64,000 nt of DNA from Nostoc commune NIES-4072 (GTDB lineage Bacteria > Cyanobacteriota > Cyanobacteriia > Cyanobacteriales > Nostocaceae), in NCBI RefSeq assembly GCF_003113895.1, contig NZ_BDUD01000001.1, positions 4,318,513 through 4,382,512 of the forward strand, in the 5' to 3' direction. The position numbers were made by a program, and so were the translations under genes. The notes under the pieces were generated by a model. That model saw nothing but the letters and a program-made list of their open reading frames with translations. It was not told the origin of the DNA and did no database searches. Shown here piece by piece: positions 52,105 to 62,657 of the stretch. Position 1 is the first letter of the stretch; every line of letters begins with the position of its first letter.

Positions 52105-54188
52105 AAGTTTTTGCCGATCGCGGTGGTACATTCACAGATATTGTTGCTGTTACTAATAATCAGGCAATTATAGACAGACTCTCAAGACATCCTGAACGTT
52201 TTTTAATTGTGACTCTGCCTAATCAGCAATGGATTATAGTCTACAAACTGCTTTCAGACAATCCCGAACAATATCAAGATGCAGCCATCCAAGGAATTCG
52301 AGATATCATGGGTATTGCTAGCAACGAATCCATTCCTACTGAAGCGATAGAAGTAGTAAAAATGGGGACAACGGTAGCAACAAACGCGCTCTTAGAAAGG
52401 AAAGGCGATCGCGTCGTTCTTTTCATCACTAAAGGTTTTAAAGATGCACTACGAATTGGCTACCAAAACCGTCCTAACATCTTTGCCTGTCATATCGTTT
52501 TACCAACCATGCTATATGAGCAGGTAATTGAGATTGATGAACGTTATGATGCTCATGGAAATGAATTAATTCCTGTAAATATTCAACAAGTCAAAAATGA
52601 ATTACAAGTAGTTTACAACATAGGAATTCGGAGTTGTGCGATTGTTTTTATGCACAGCGATCGCTATCCCAAACACGAACAAGAAATAGCCAAAATCGCC
52701 CAAGAAATCGGCTTTACACAAATATCTGTATCTCATCAAGTTAGTCCGTTAATGAAATTAGTCAGTCGAGGAGATACAACAGTAGTTGATGCTTATTTAA
52801 CTCCAATTTTACGTCGCTATGTCAACCAAGTAGCGAGTCAGTTACCTGGAGTAAAATTAATGTTTATGAAATCTGACGGTGGTTTAGTCGCAGCTGAACA
52901 ATTTCAAGGCAAAGATAGTATTTTAAGTGGCCCGGCTGGTGGTATTGTCGGTGCAGTACAAACTAGTAAAAGAGCAGGTTTTGAGTTAGTTATTACCTTT
53001 GATATGGGAGGGACAAGTACAGATGTCGCCCACTTTAAAGGAGAGTATGAACGACAATTAGATTCAGAAATTGCTGGGGCGCGGATGCGAGTTCCCGTAT
53101 TAGCAATTAATACCATTGCGGCTGGAGGCGGTTCAATTCTCTTTTTTGATGGTTCTAGTTATCGTGTCGGCCCTAAATCTGCTGGTTCAAATCCTGGCCC
53201 TGCTTGTTACCGACGCGGGGGGCCATTAGCGGTTACTGATGCTAATGTGATGTTAGGCAAAATCCACCCGCAATATTTTCCGTCGGTTTTTGGAATTGAT
53301 GGAAATTTACCTTTAGATAAAGATACTGTAATTCAGCAATTTACACAATTAGCCCAAGATATTCAAGCCGCTACATTAAATCATTCTACTCCCGAACAAG
53401 TAGCTGCTGGATTTATTGCGATCGCAGTGGAAAATATGGCGAACGCAATTAAAAAAATCAGTCTACAACGGGGTTATGATGTCAGTCAATATGTGCTTTG
53501 TTGTTTTGGCGGTGCAGGCGGACAAGTTGCTTGTTTAATTGCCGATACCTTGGGAATGAAAAAAATATTTCTTCACCCTTATGCTGGTGTTCTCTCTGCT
53601 TATGGAATGGGATTAGCTGATGTCCGGGCAATTAGAGAAACAGGAGTAGAACAGCCTTTAACCCAAGCATTAATTCCTAAATTACACCAGTTAATGGAAT
53701 ATTTAGAAACTCAAGCTAGAAGTGAAATAAATGAAGTTAATCCTCAAACAGAAATAGTTCAGAAAGTCAACTTAAAATATGAAGGAACTAACTCTACTTT
53801 AACCGTTAACTTTGCCGATGATGTGGTATTGATGCAGCAAAAATTTGAGGATGAACATAAATCCCGCTATGGTTTTATTCAATTAGATAAAACTTTAATT
53901 GTCGAATCAGCCTCAGTAGAAGTAATTCAGAAAATGGAGACTCCTGAAGAACCTTTAATTACTCGTACACGCTCTATAGTTGAAGCTCCCAAAGCCGTTG
54001 AGATAGTAAGGATGTTTACTGCTGATAGATGGTATGATACGCCTGTTTATCGACGAGAAGATTTACAACCAGAAGAGAGTATTAATGGGCCTGCGATCGT
54101 TGTTGAAAAAATTAGCACAATTGTAGTGGAACCTAATTGGCAAGCAAGATTAAGCGAACGTAATCATTTAATTTTACAGCGTCTATAA
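52098..54188 (+). CDS. hyuA: Hydantoinase/oxoprolinase subunit A
   Basis: 696 residues. ASKHA-fold ATPase subunit of 5-oxoprolinase/N-methylhydantoinase-type enzymes, which open 5-membered amides using ATP. ADRGGTFTDIVAV (phosphate loop), KMGTTVATNALLERKGDRVV, SDGGLVAAEQFQGKDSILSGPAGGIVGA, TFDMGGTSTDVAHFKG, NTIAAGGGSILFFDG, GPACYRRGGPLAVTDANVMLG: complete and canonical. The partner hyuB follows after an intervening minus-strand GNAT gene. The substrate cannot be told from sequence; 5-oxoproline is the usual proposal. Confidence 0.9.
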   Translation: MLKVFADRGGTFTDIVAVTNNQAIIDRLSRHPERFLIVTLPNQQWIIVYKLLSDNPEQYQDAAIQGIRDIMGIASNESIPTEAIEVVKMGTTVATNALLERKGDRVVLFITKGFKDALRIGYQNRPNIFACHIVLPTMLYEQVIEIDERYDAHGNELIPVNIQQVKNELQVVYNIGIRSCAIVFMHSDRYPKHEQEIAKIAQEIGFTQISVSHQVSPLMKLVSRGDTTVVDAYLTPILRRYVNQVASQLPGVKLMFMKSDGGLVAAEQFQGKDSILSGPAGGIVGAVQTSKRAGFELVITFDMGGTSTDVAHFKGEYERQLDSEIAGARMRVPVLAINTIAAGGGSILFFDGSSYRVGPKSAGSNPGPACYRRGGPLAVTDANVMLGKIHPQYFPSVFGIDGNLPLDKDTVIQQFTQLAQDIQAATLNHSTPEQVAAGFIAIAVENMANAIKKISLQRGYDVSQYVLCCFGGAGGQVACLIADTLGMKKIFLHPYAGVLSAYGMGLADVRAIRETGVEQPLTQALIPKLHQLMEYLETQARSEINEVNPQTEIVQKVNLKYEGTNSTLTVNFADDVVLMQQKFEDEHKSRYGFIQLDKTLIVESASVEVIQKMETPEEPLITRTRSIVEAPKAVEIVRMFTADRWYDTPVYRREDLQPEESINGPAIVVEKISTIVVEPNWQARLSERNHLILQRL

Positions 54189-54193
54189 ACTGC

Positions 54194-54676
54194 TTATACA
54201 GCAAGTATTTGTGGTGTCCAGGTTAAAAAATAGCGATTACCTTTCTGCTCCGTAACTTTTGCACCTACCCTATCATAAAAACTAAGTCCGCGACTGTTGC
54301 GAATATCAGTATTCCAAGCAAGATGGGTACAGTCATTGTCCTTTGCTACTTGAGCTAAATAACTCATTAACGCGGCTCCTGCTCCCTGACTTCTCATATC
54401 TTTGTCCACATACAAATCATCAAGCCAAATACTCGGTTGCCCTACAAAAGATGAATATCTGAATCCATATAAAGCAAACCCAACCACACACTTTGAGGTT
54501 TCTGCAAATAAAACGTAAGAGAAAGGGACTGTTCCAAAAATTGTTTTACGTATTTTCTCCTCAGTAACTTGAAGTACACCAGAATAAGCACCAATGTTTC
54601 TATCAAATTCAGACTTTTTTTTGATAAAGGAAAAAATTAGTAATATGTCATCAGGTGTAGCAGGCCGAATTTTCAT
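54194..54676 (-). CDS. GNAT-family N-acetyltransferase
   Basis: 160 residues. Acetyl-CoA-dependent acetyltransferase. MKIRPATPDDILLIFSFIKK at the start, SIWLDDLYVDKDMRSQGAGAALM is motif A (R-x-x-G-x-G/A), then LAWNTDIRNSRGLSFYDRVG typical of the spermine/diamine acetyltransferase-like branch. It lies on the opposite strand exactly between hyuA and hyuB, 5 bases from the hyuA stop and 55 from the hyuB start, as if inserted into a former hyuAB operon. Confidence 0.9.
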   Translation of the reverse strand: MKIRPATPDDILLIFSFIKKKSEFDRNIGAYSGVLQVTEEKIRKTIFGTVPFSYVLFAETSKCVVGFALYGFRYSSFVGQPSIWLDDLYVDKDMRSQGAGAALMSYLAQVAKDNDCTHLAWNTDIRNSRGLSFYDRVGAKVTEQKGNRYFLTWTPQILAV

Positions 54677-54731
54677 TTAACTACTTTTAATCACTTTAGT
54701 AGATAATTTTAGCAAAGAATAGGAATCAAAC

Positions 54732-56318
54732 ATGTACACAACAACGCAACCAGATCCCGTCCGCTTAGAAATCTTCAAAAATCTCTATCAATTTATCGCC
54801 GAACAAATGGGAATTGTTCTCCAAAATACAGCAGCATCTGTAAATATCAAAGAAAGGCTAGATTTCTCCTGCGCTATTTTTGACTCATCTGGATTATTAG
54901 TTGCTAATGCCCCCCACATTCCTGTACATTTAGGCTCAATGAGCGAAAGTGTCCGCAGTTTAATTAACGAAAAACGTGACACCCTAAAACCAGGAAATGT
55001 CTATTTATCTAATAACCCTTATAACGGTGGAACCCACCTCCCTGACGTAACTGCAATTACCCCTGTTTTTATAGAAAATAGTGATAATAATCCATTCCCC
55101 ATGCCCAATGCCCAATGCCCAATTCCCCTATTTTTTGTTGCTTCTCGTGGACACCAAGCAGATATCGGTGGAATTACTCCCGGTTCAATGCCTCCCCACA
55201 GTACGACAGTAGAAGAGGAAGGACTTATTTTTGATAATTTTCTCTTGGTTGAAGAGGGAAATTTTCGAGAAACCGCAGTAAGACAGTACCTTTCAAATCA
55301 TACTTATCCTGCTCGTAACCCTAACCAAAATATCGCTGATTTTAAAGCACAAATTGCCGCAAATGAACGGGGAGTACAAGAACTTTGTAAAATGGTTTCC
55401 CAATACGGGGTTGATACTGTTCAAGCTTACATGAACTTTGTGCAAGCTAATGCTGAGGAGTCGGTAAGAAAGGCGATCAATCTTCTCAAGGATGGCTCAT
55501 TTGTTTATGAAATGGATAATGGGGCACGAATTCAAGTTAAAGTGACGATTTACCCAGAAACTCGTAGTGCTACCATTGATTTTACTGGAACTTCTCGGCA
55601 ACTAAAAAGTAATTTTAATGCTCCTAAAGCTGTAACTCAAGCCGCAGTTTTATATGTCTTTCGGACTTTGGTTGATGATAATATTCCTCTGAATGCCGGG
55701 TGTCTTAACCCTCTAGAAATTATTATTCCGGTTGGCTGTATGCTGAATCCAACTTATCCAGCAGCAGTAGTAGCGGGTAATGTCGAAACTTCTCAAACTA
55801 TTGTCGATGCTTTATATGGCGCTTTAGGTGTCATGGCTGCTTCTCAAGGAACGATGAATAATTTTACTTTTGGTAATGAGCAATATCAATATTATGAAAC
55901 TATCTGCGGCGGCTCTGGAGCAGGAATTGATTTTGATGGAACTGATGGTATTCATTCTCACATGACTAACTCCCGTTTAACCGATCCAGAAGTTTTAGAA
56001 ACCCGTTATCCTGTACTTTTAGAAAGCTTTAGTCTTCGTCATGATAGCGGTGGTAAAGGGCAATATTCTGGTGGTAATGGAGTTGTCCGCCGCATCCGTT
56101 TTTTAGAACCCATGACAGCTAATATTCTCTCTGGACATCGGGTTGTCCCTCCCTTTGGATTAAATGGTGGGGAAGCTGGGGTTATCGGACGCAACTGGGT
56201 ACAACGTGAAAATGGAATTGAAGAGAATTTAGACAGCACAGCAACAGTAGAGATGGAACCTGGGGATGTTTTTGTGATAGAAACTCCTGGCGGAGGCGGA
56301 TTTGGTAAAGTCTCCTAG
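54732..56318 (+). CDS. hyuB: Hydantoinase/oxoprolinase subunit B
   Basis: 528 residues. Partner of HyuA. DPVRLEIFKNLYQFIAEQMG, SANIKERLDFSCAIFD-like VNIKERLDFSCAIFD, GNVYLSNNPYNGGTHLPDV, FVASRGHQADIGGITPGSMP, NGGVETSQ-like VVAGNVETSQTIVDALYGAL, YETICGGSGAG, and ETPGGGGFGKVS at the end are family hallmarks. An insertion of about 15 residues (NPFPMPNAQCPIPLFF) encoded by CCCCATGCCCAATGCCCAAT repeat lies before FVASRGH, close to the conserved core. The reading frame is intact. Confidence 0.9.
   Translation: MYTTTQPDPVRLEIFKNLYQFIAEQMGIVLQNTAASVNIKERLDFSCAIFDSSGLLVANAPHIPVHLGSMSESVRSLINEKRDTLKPGNVYLSNNPYNGGTHLPDVTAITPVFIENSDNNPFPMPNAQCPIPLFFVASRGHQADIGGITPGSMPPHSTTVEEEGLIFDNFLLVEEGNFRETAVRQYLSNHTYPARNPNQNIADFKAQIAANERGVQELCKMVSQYGVDTVQAYMNFVQANAEESVRKAINLLKDGSFVYEMDNGARIQVKVTIYPETRSATIDFTGTSRQLKSNFNAPKAVTQAAVLYVFRTLVDDNIPLNAGCLNPLEIIIPVGCMLNPTYPAAVVAGNVETSQTIVDALYGALGVMAASQGTMNNFTFGNEQYQYYETICGGSGAGIDFDGTDGIHSHMTNSRLTDPEVLETRYPVLLESFSLRHDSGGKGQYSGGNGVVRRIRFLEPMTANILSGHRVVPPFGLNGGEAGVIGRNWVQRENGIEENLDSTATVEMEPGDVFVIETPGGGGFGKVS
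55090..55132 (+). repeat. CCCAATGCC simple repeat inside hyuB
   Basis: CCATTCCCCATGCCCAATGC then CCAATGCCCAATTCCCC. The same repeat occurs non-coding at 22328, 22788 and 60120. Confidence 0.9.
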
Positions 56319-56403
56319 TACCAGTAATTTCCTGAATTAAAAGTTTCTAAATGTCATCGCCTGTTCTGAACTATCTATGTCTCACATTTATTGTCAAAAT
56401 ATT

Positions 56404-56619
56404 TTATTTGTAATAACACTTATCAATCCAAACTCGCATTTCTTCTTCAGAACCAAAACAGGCAGAACGTCCTGTCATTGGATCGTAGGCACGCCAATAA
56501 GAAATTTGACCGCGCCAGTCTGATTCCTGCCATACTTGGAGGTCAGAGGCACTAGCCATCCAGATGGTAAAATGTTGCCAATATTTTCGTAAATTTGACA
56601 GTAAATTAAACTTATTCAT
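56404..56619 (-). CDS. Small conserved-looking cyanobacterial hypothetical protein
   Basis: 71 residues from ATG 56619; a start at 56664 would add 15 residues not needed. Contains HFTIWMASASDLQVWQESDW, YWRAYDPMTGRSACFGSEEE and MRVWIDKCYY, a Trp/Tyr-rich pattern I recall from short uncharacterised cyanobacterial proteins. No signal peptide or membrane helix. Function unknown. Confidence 0.6.
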   Translation of the reverse strand: MNKFNLLSNLRKYWQHFTIWMASASDLQVWQESDWRGQISYWRAYDPMTGRSACFGSEEEMRVWIDKCYYK

Positions 56620-56835
56620 AGTGAAAGCACCTAACAAATAGTGAACTATTACTTTTACTTTCACCTAAGAATTTTCAACTGAGAAGGTACAGTTTTAATA
56701 GATTTGATCTAGTACAGTTAAGCGCCATCCCAACTGGTATAGTAAAAAATCTCTCAACTGTACTAGGTGAACTTGGCAAAAATAGTTTATATTGCCAGTA
56801 TTGATGATTTTTTAGTCATTGACGAGTGCGCCAAA

Positions 56836-58377
56836 ATGAAAATTTTGTTAGAACGACAGTCACACAAACCGATTTATTTACAGATCCGCGATGCCTACGG
56901 CGAGCTACGCTAACGCATTAGTCATCTGATTAAATCTGGCGCACTCAAAAGTGGCGATCGCCTCCCTTCTATCCGCTCTCTGGCAGAAAGTTTACAAGTT
57001 AACAAACTCACGATTATTGAAGCATATAACGTTTTAGAAGCAGATGGTATTGTTTCTGCTCGTCAAGGTTCAGGATATTTTGTCAGCAGCGTTTCTCCTA
57101 AAAGCACCAACTTAGAATCTAAATTCGCTCCAGCCCAAAATGTCATAATTACAAAACCAGGAAAGTGTTCTTTTTATGAAATGTATACTCCACTGGTGCA
57201 AGCACAAACACAGCCAGGAATGATTAATTTTGGCTACGGTTATCCTCGTCCACCAAAGGATATTAACCTGATTGCTAGACGAGCATTAAGGCAAGATGAC
57301 GCTGATATTTTCTTTTCTCATGAGATGCCTCAAGGACAGCTAACTCTGTGCAGACAAATTGCTCAGATGTTAGTGCATCAAGGATTGGAGGTTTTTCCAG
57401 AGGATTTAATTATTACTAATGGCTCTCAGCAAGGGTTGTCATTAGCTATGAATTATTATGTACAACCTGGTGATTGGGTGATTGTCGAAGCTCCCACCTA
57501 TTATGGTGCAATTTCAATCTTAGAAAACTTAGGAGCTAAGATTATTGGCATTCCCATGACTGCGGAGGGAATGAATTTAGATTTATTAAAGCAATATCTA
57601 CACAGCCATCATCCGAAATTAATTTATACGATTAGTACCTTTCACAATCCAACTGGATTGACGACAACACAAGCTCATCGTCAGCAATTATTAGCATTAG
57701 CTGAAAAATATGAGTGTCCTATTTTAGAAGATAATGCTTATGAAGGCATAAATTTTGATGCTGTGCCAGCACCAATTAAAGCTTTAGATAAAAATAATTT
57801 AGTGACTTATTTAAGCACTTTTTCTAAAACTTTAATGCCTGGTTTACGAGTGGGCTATATGGTAGTTACAGGTAAGCATTATCAAGCAATTATTGAGCGG
57901 AAGTTGCTCCATGATTTGCACACATCCAGTATTTCGCAAACAATAGTTAGCGAATATCTCGCTTCAGGACATTACCGCCGTCACCTCAGCCGACTTCGCA
58001 CAGATAATCTGCAAAGTCGTAATACCATGTTGCAAGCTTTAGAGCGTTATTTTCCTGAAGAGATCCGGTGGACAGTTCCCACGGGTGGGTTATTTCTCTG
58101 GGTACAGTTACCAGATGATATTCCGATTGGGACAATTCGTAAAGAAGCCTTTGCACAAAATGTCTACCTGGCGTGCGGTTCGGCATTTTTCCCCGATAAG
58201 CAGGGTTATCCAGCGATGCGTCTGACTTTCTGTATGCCGCCAGAGGAGATTGAGCAAGGTATTTCGATTGTGGGTAAGTTGCTGAAAAAGTATATTTCCA
58301 GAGGATGCGTAAATACAGAGCGGCTTGTCGTTAAACATCGCATATCTAATTATCAACCGCTTGTTCAGAGTTTGTAG
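56836..58377 (+). pseudogene. MocR-type regulator (GntR HTH + aminotransferase), interrupted by a repeat
   Basis: ATG 56836 starts a winged-helix GntR domain: KILLERQSHKPIYLQIRD, then after an insertion RISHLIKSGALKSGDRLPSI, SLAESLQVNKLTIIEAYNVL. A 24-bp sequence (GCCTACGGCGAGCTACGCTAACGC, split at 56892-56915) lies after GAT and brings an in-frame TAA at 56911. Frame is otherwise kept through to 58377. The aminotransferase part (about 350 residues) is complete: GSQQGLSLAMNYYVQPGDWV, STFHNPTGLTT, EDNAYEGINFD, TYLSTFSKTLMPGLRVGYMV with PLP Lys. MocR proteins use PLP as effector. The first start after the stop is ATG 57181, which would give an aminotransferase without the DNA-binding domain. 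Confidence 0.85.
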
Positions 58378-58828
58378 GTTAGCACAGATGTCCTAATCTA
58401 CTTGGCGCTGAAGGTGATTTGCACAATGCGTCACATCTTGGCAATTATAAATCACCGCTCTACATTTGTTTTTGTAGCAGTGAATGCGATGCGTTAAGGT
58501 TTTTTCTCTATAATTCAACCTCTGAACCTTATCACTCAAGCTCAGAACTCGGAAGGCCGAGCTTTTATCTCGGAAGTTCAAGCTCAGAACTCGGAAGGCC
58601 GAGCTTTTATCTCGGAAGTTCAAGTTCAGAACTCGGAAGGCCGAGCTTTTATCTCGGAAGTTCAAGCTCAGAACTCGGAAGGCCGAGCTTTTATCTCGGA
58701 AGTTCAAGCTCAGAACTCGGAAGGCCGAGCTTTTATCTCGGAAGTTCAAGCTCAGAACTCGAAACGCCAAACTTTTTTCTAAATCTGTCGAGTTAGGAGG
58801 CTGGGAAATCTAAACTTTGCACAAAAGA
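58378..58828. other. Intergenic region holding a 42-bp tandem array
   Basis: Between the MocR pseudogene and the family-B element at the metX end. Long frames on both strands (about 125 codons) exist only because the repeat unit is a multiple of 3. Confidence 0.6.
58537..58785. repeat. 42-bp tandem array, 5 units plus a decayed sixth
   Basis: Units start at 58537, 58579, 58621, 58663, 58705 and 58747: AAGCTCAGAACTCGGAAGGC followed by CGAGCTTTTATCTCGGAAGT TC. Units are almost identical (one C/T change in the third). Each holds the inverted pair CTCGG/CCGAG and AGCTC/GAGCT, so each unit can form a small hairpin. There are no spacers, hence not CRISPR. Confidence 0.95.
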
Positions 58829-58921
58829 TAGGACTTACGCACACTCTACGAATTCTCGGCGCTCTTGGCGTCTTGGCGGTTCGAGAAATTAAGCTTTTTA
58901 GCAATTTTTGCGTAAGTCCTA
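58829..58921 (-). mobile_element. Family-B 93-bp MITE-like element, copy 3 (reverse)
   Basis: Reverse complement of 22647-22739. Its last three bases are the stop codon of metX. Confidence 0.9.
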
Positions 58922-59971
58922 AAAAGAGATTAGTATTTCATTCAATGCATCCATGTCAATTAAAAATGCATCATGCCCGTGGGTTGACTTCAGCCAAGCC
59001 AGTTGAGCATTAGGGATTAAATTTGCCAATTCTTGTTGTTCTACTGGAGGATAGAGGATATCAGAATCAATGGCGACAACTAAAGTCGGTTGCTGGATGC
59101 TTCGCAGAACAGATTCATAACCTGATAAATTAGGAACTGTGCGATCGCGTGCAACATCATGGCGATCCATTACATGAGTGAGGGTAATGTAAGTGTTCGC
59201 ATCAAATCGTTCTGTCAGCTTTTGACCTTGATGCTGTAAGTAACTCGTTATAGCAAACTGCTCAGATGCATCATACTGGCGTCCAAAGCGAATTGTAAAA
59301 CTATCCCAAGAACGGTAAGTAGACATTGCCATCATCCGCGCCACTGCTAGCCCTTGATTTGGGGGCGCATCCAGGGTGTAGTTCCCTCCTTGCCAGTTTG
59401 GATCGGCATAAATTGCCTGTCTTTGGGTTTCACTTAATCCAATACACCAAGCTGAATGTCTGCCAGAAACAGCAATAGGTGCGATCGCTTTCACTTTTTC
59501 TGGATATAATAACGCCCACTCCAGTGCTTGCATCCCACCGAGCGAACCGCCTATTACTAAACGCAGAGATTGAACACCCAGGTATTCTAGTAGTACAGCT
59601 TGCAGGTGAACCATATCTCGGATTGTAATCTCAGGGAAGGATACACCATAAGGCTTTCCCGTTGTTGGGTTGATGGTAGTTGGCCCAGTTGTACCGTAAC
59701 AACTTCCCAAAATGTTACTGCACACAATAAAATCGTGTTCTGGATTGAAAGCTTTCCCTGAACCAAACAAAGGTTTCCACCAATCATCAGCGTCAGCCGA
59801 ACCAGTTAAGGCATGACAAATTAGTACCCCATTATCGCCTTGAGCATTTAACTGTCCCCAAGTGCGATAAGCAACCTGCACCCCAGTTAATGTTTCGCCA
59901 CCTTCAAGTTGAAATGGCACTGTCAACTGGTAAAACTGGGTTTGTGGTGAGATAAAGTCTGAGTAGATCAT
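58919..59971 (-). CDS. metX: Homoserine O-acetyltransferase
   Basis: 350 residues. Makes O-acetylhomoserine for direct sulfhydrylation. Alpha/beta-hydrolase: ICHALTGSADADDWW, SNILGSCYGTTGPTTINPTT, nucleophile in VIGGSLGGMQALEW, catalytic Asp in VAIDSDILYPP and His in STHGHDAFLIDMD. The stop codon TAG is made by the first bases of an adjacent family-B element; the protein ends ALNEILISF, so a few C-terminal residues may have been replaced. Follows metY on the same strand after a 200-bp repeat-filled gap. Confidence 0.95.
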   Translation of the reverse strand: MIYSDFISPQTQFYQLTVPFQLEGGETLTGVQVAYRTWGQLNAQGDNGVLICHALTGSADADDWWKPLFGSGKAFNPEHDFIVCSNILGSCYGTTGPTTINPTTGKPYGVSFPEITIRDMVHLQAVLLEYLGVQSLRLVIGGSLGGMQALEWALLYPEKVKAIAPIAVSGRHSAWCIGLSETQRQAIYADPNWQGGNYTLDAPPNQGLAVARMMAMSTYRSWDSFTIRFGRQYDASEQFAITSYLQHQGQKLTERFDANTYITLTHVMDRHDVARDRTVPNLSGYESVLRSIQQPTLVVAIDSDILYPPVEQQELANLIPNAQLAWLKSTHGHDAFLIDMDALNEILISF

Positions 59972-60171
59972 AGGGAGTGGGGAGTGGGAGCAGGGGGCAG
60001 GGGAGGCAGGGGAGGCAGGGGCAGCAGGGGAGGCAAGGGGACAAGGGGACTTAAATCAGAACTTGCAACAAGTGTTTCCCCTTGTCCCCAATTCTCCTTG
60101 TCCTCTTGTCCTTTTTTCCAATGCCCCATGCCCAATGCCCCATGCCCCATTCCCCATTCCCCATTCCCCAT
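59970..60171. repeat. G-rich simple repeats between metY and metX
   Basis: GGGAGTGGGGAGTGGGAGC, GGGGAGGCAGGGGAGGCAGG and GGACAAGGGGAC runs, then CCCCATGCCCAATGCCCCAT and CCCCATTCCCCATTCCCCAT. G-runs could form G-quadruplexes in the non-template strand. Confidence 0.85.
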
Positions 60172-61766
<1,595 letters not shown>

Positions 61767-62657
61767 TTAGGGAACCAACATTGAACGAGGATTAATTATC
61801 CCTGCTTCTTGAATTGTTGAGAAAGCAGTTTCCCCGATGATGCGATGAGCCGCAGCCGTCGGATGAATGCCATCCCAGAACAAAAACTGGTCTGGTTTAC
61901 CGCAGGTGTTAGAGCCAGACAAACATGAACTGATGACATTAGTAAAGTTAAAGGCTGTGGGATTTGCGATTGCATCTCGATACAGCGCGTTAGCATCTAA
62001 TTGCACAATCTCCAGATCGGAATGCTGTTGACTAAGTACCTTGAGCGATCGCCTCAAGCCTTGATTATGTGCTTGGGTTAATGCACTGAGGTTCCCAGAA
62101 TTCGCGCTGTTCCTAGTGGCAGGTAACTGTCCTAAATCTGGTAAATTTGCAACCAGAATCTTTTTAGCACCCACATCAGTTAGAGAGTTGATTGCCGTTG
62201 TCACATTTTTAACAGGAATAGTTGCACTGCTTACTCCTTGCAAGTAATCATTTGCCCCTGCCCACAGCACATACAAAGCATCTGGATTCGTATGTTGATG
62301 TGTCTGCGTAAACGTCTGCACTTGATTTAGCAAGCTAGGTACATAGCTGTTGCCAACATTGCCAGTAGTTGCTCCTCCATAAGCAAAATTATGAGTTTGT
62401 TTAGAGGAGAGATGGAGGCTTTCGCCAAGATACTCAATCCAAACCCGACCATTCGAGTAACGCCCCTGAAAGTAAGTTGGATTAGGTGGGTACATTCCTC
62501 CTGTCGCCCGGAATACCATCCCTGTATCCGAAAGACTATCCCCAAATACATAAAGTTCTGAGATGGGATGAGTTTTATCCATAAATTTTGCCGCTACAAC
62601 CATGATAAAAATAAGGAGAGCAAGTCCCGTTCTTAAAAGCCACTTTTTTCTTTGCAT
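61767..62657 (-). CDS. SGNH/GDSL-family lipase/esterase, exported or anchored
   Basis: 296 residues from ATG 62657 (MQRKKWLLRTGLALLIFIMV); a TTG five codons upstream is less likely. N-terminal hydrophobic helix, then block I LYVFGDSLSDTGM (nucleophile Ser), YSNGRVWIEYLGESL (Gly block), LWAGANDYLQG (Asn block), and WDGIHPTAAAHRII (Asp and His). A complete SGNH site. Close to the thermolabile-hemolysin/phospholipase-like branch found in cyanobacteria. Substrate unknown. Confidence 0.9.
   Translation of the reverse strand: MQRKKWLLRTGLALLIFIMVVAAKFMDKTHPISELYVFGDSLSDTGMVFRATGGMYPPNPTYFQGRYSNGRVWIEYLGESLHLSSKQTHNFAYGGATTGNVGNSYVPSLLNQVQTFTQTHQHTNPDALYVLWAGANDYLQGVSSATIPVKNVTTAINSLTDVGAKKILVANLPDLGQLPATRNSANSGNLSALTQAHNQGLRRSLKVLSQQHSDLEIVQLDANALYRDAIANPTAFNFTNVISSCLSGSNTCGKPDQFLFWDGIHPTAAAHRIIGETAFSTIQEAGIINPRSMLVP

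Noticed and set aside
58393..58796. CRISPR array, or 125-codon repeat proteins on either strand
   Set aside because: 42-bp units are contiguous without spacers, no cas genes are in the window, and both strands are open because 42 is divisible by 3.
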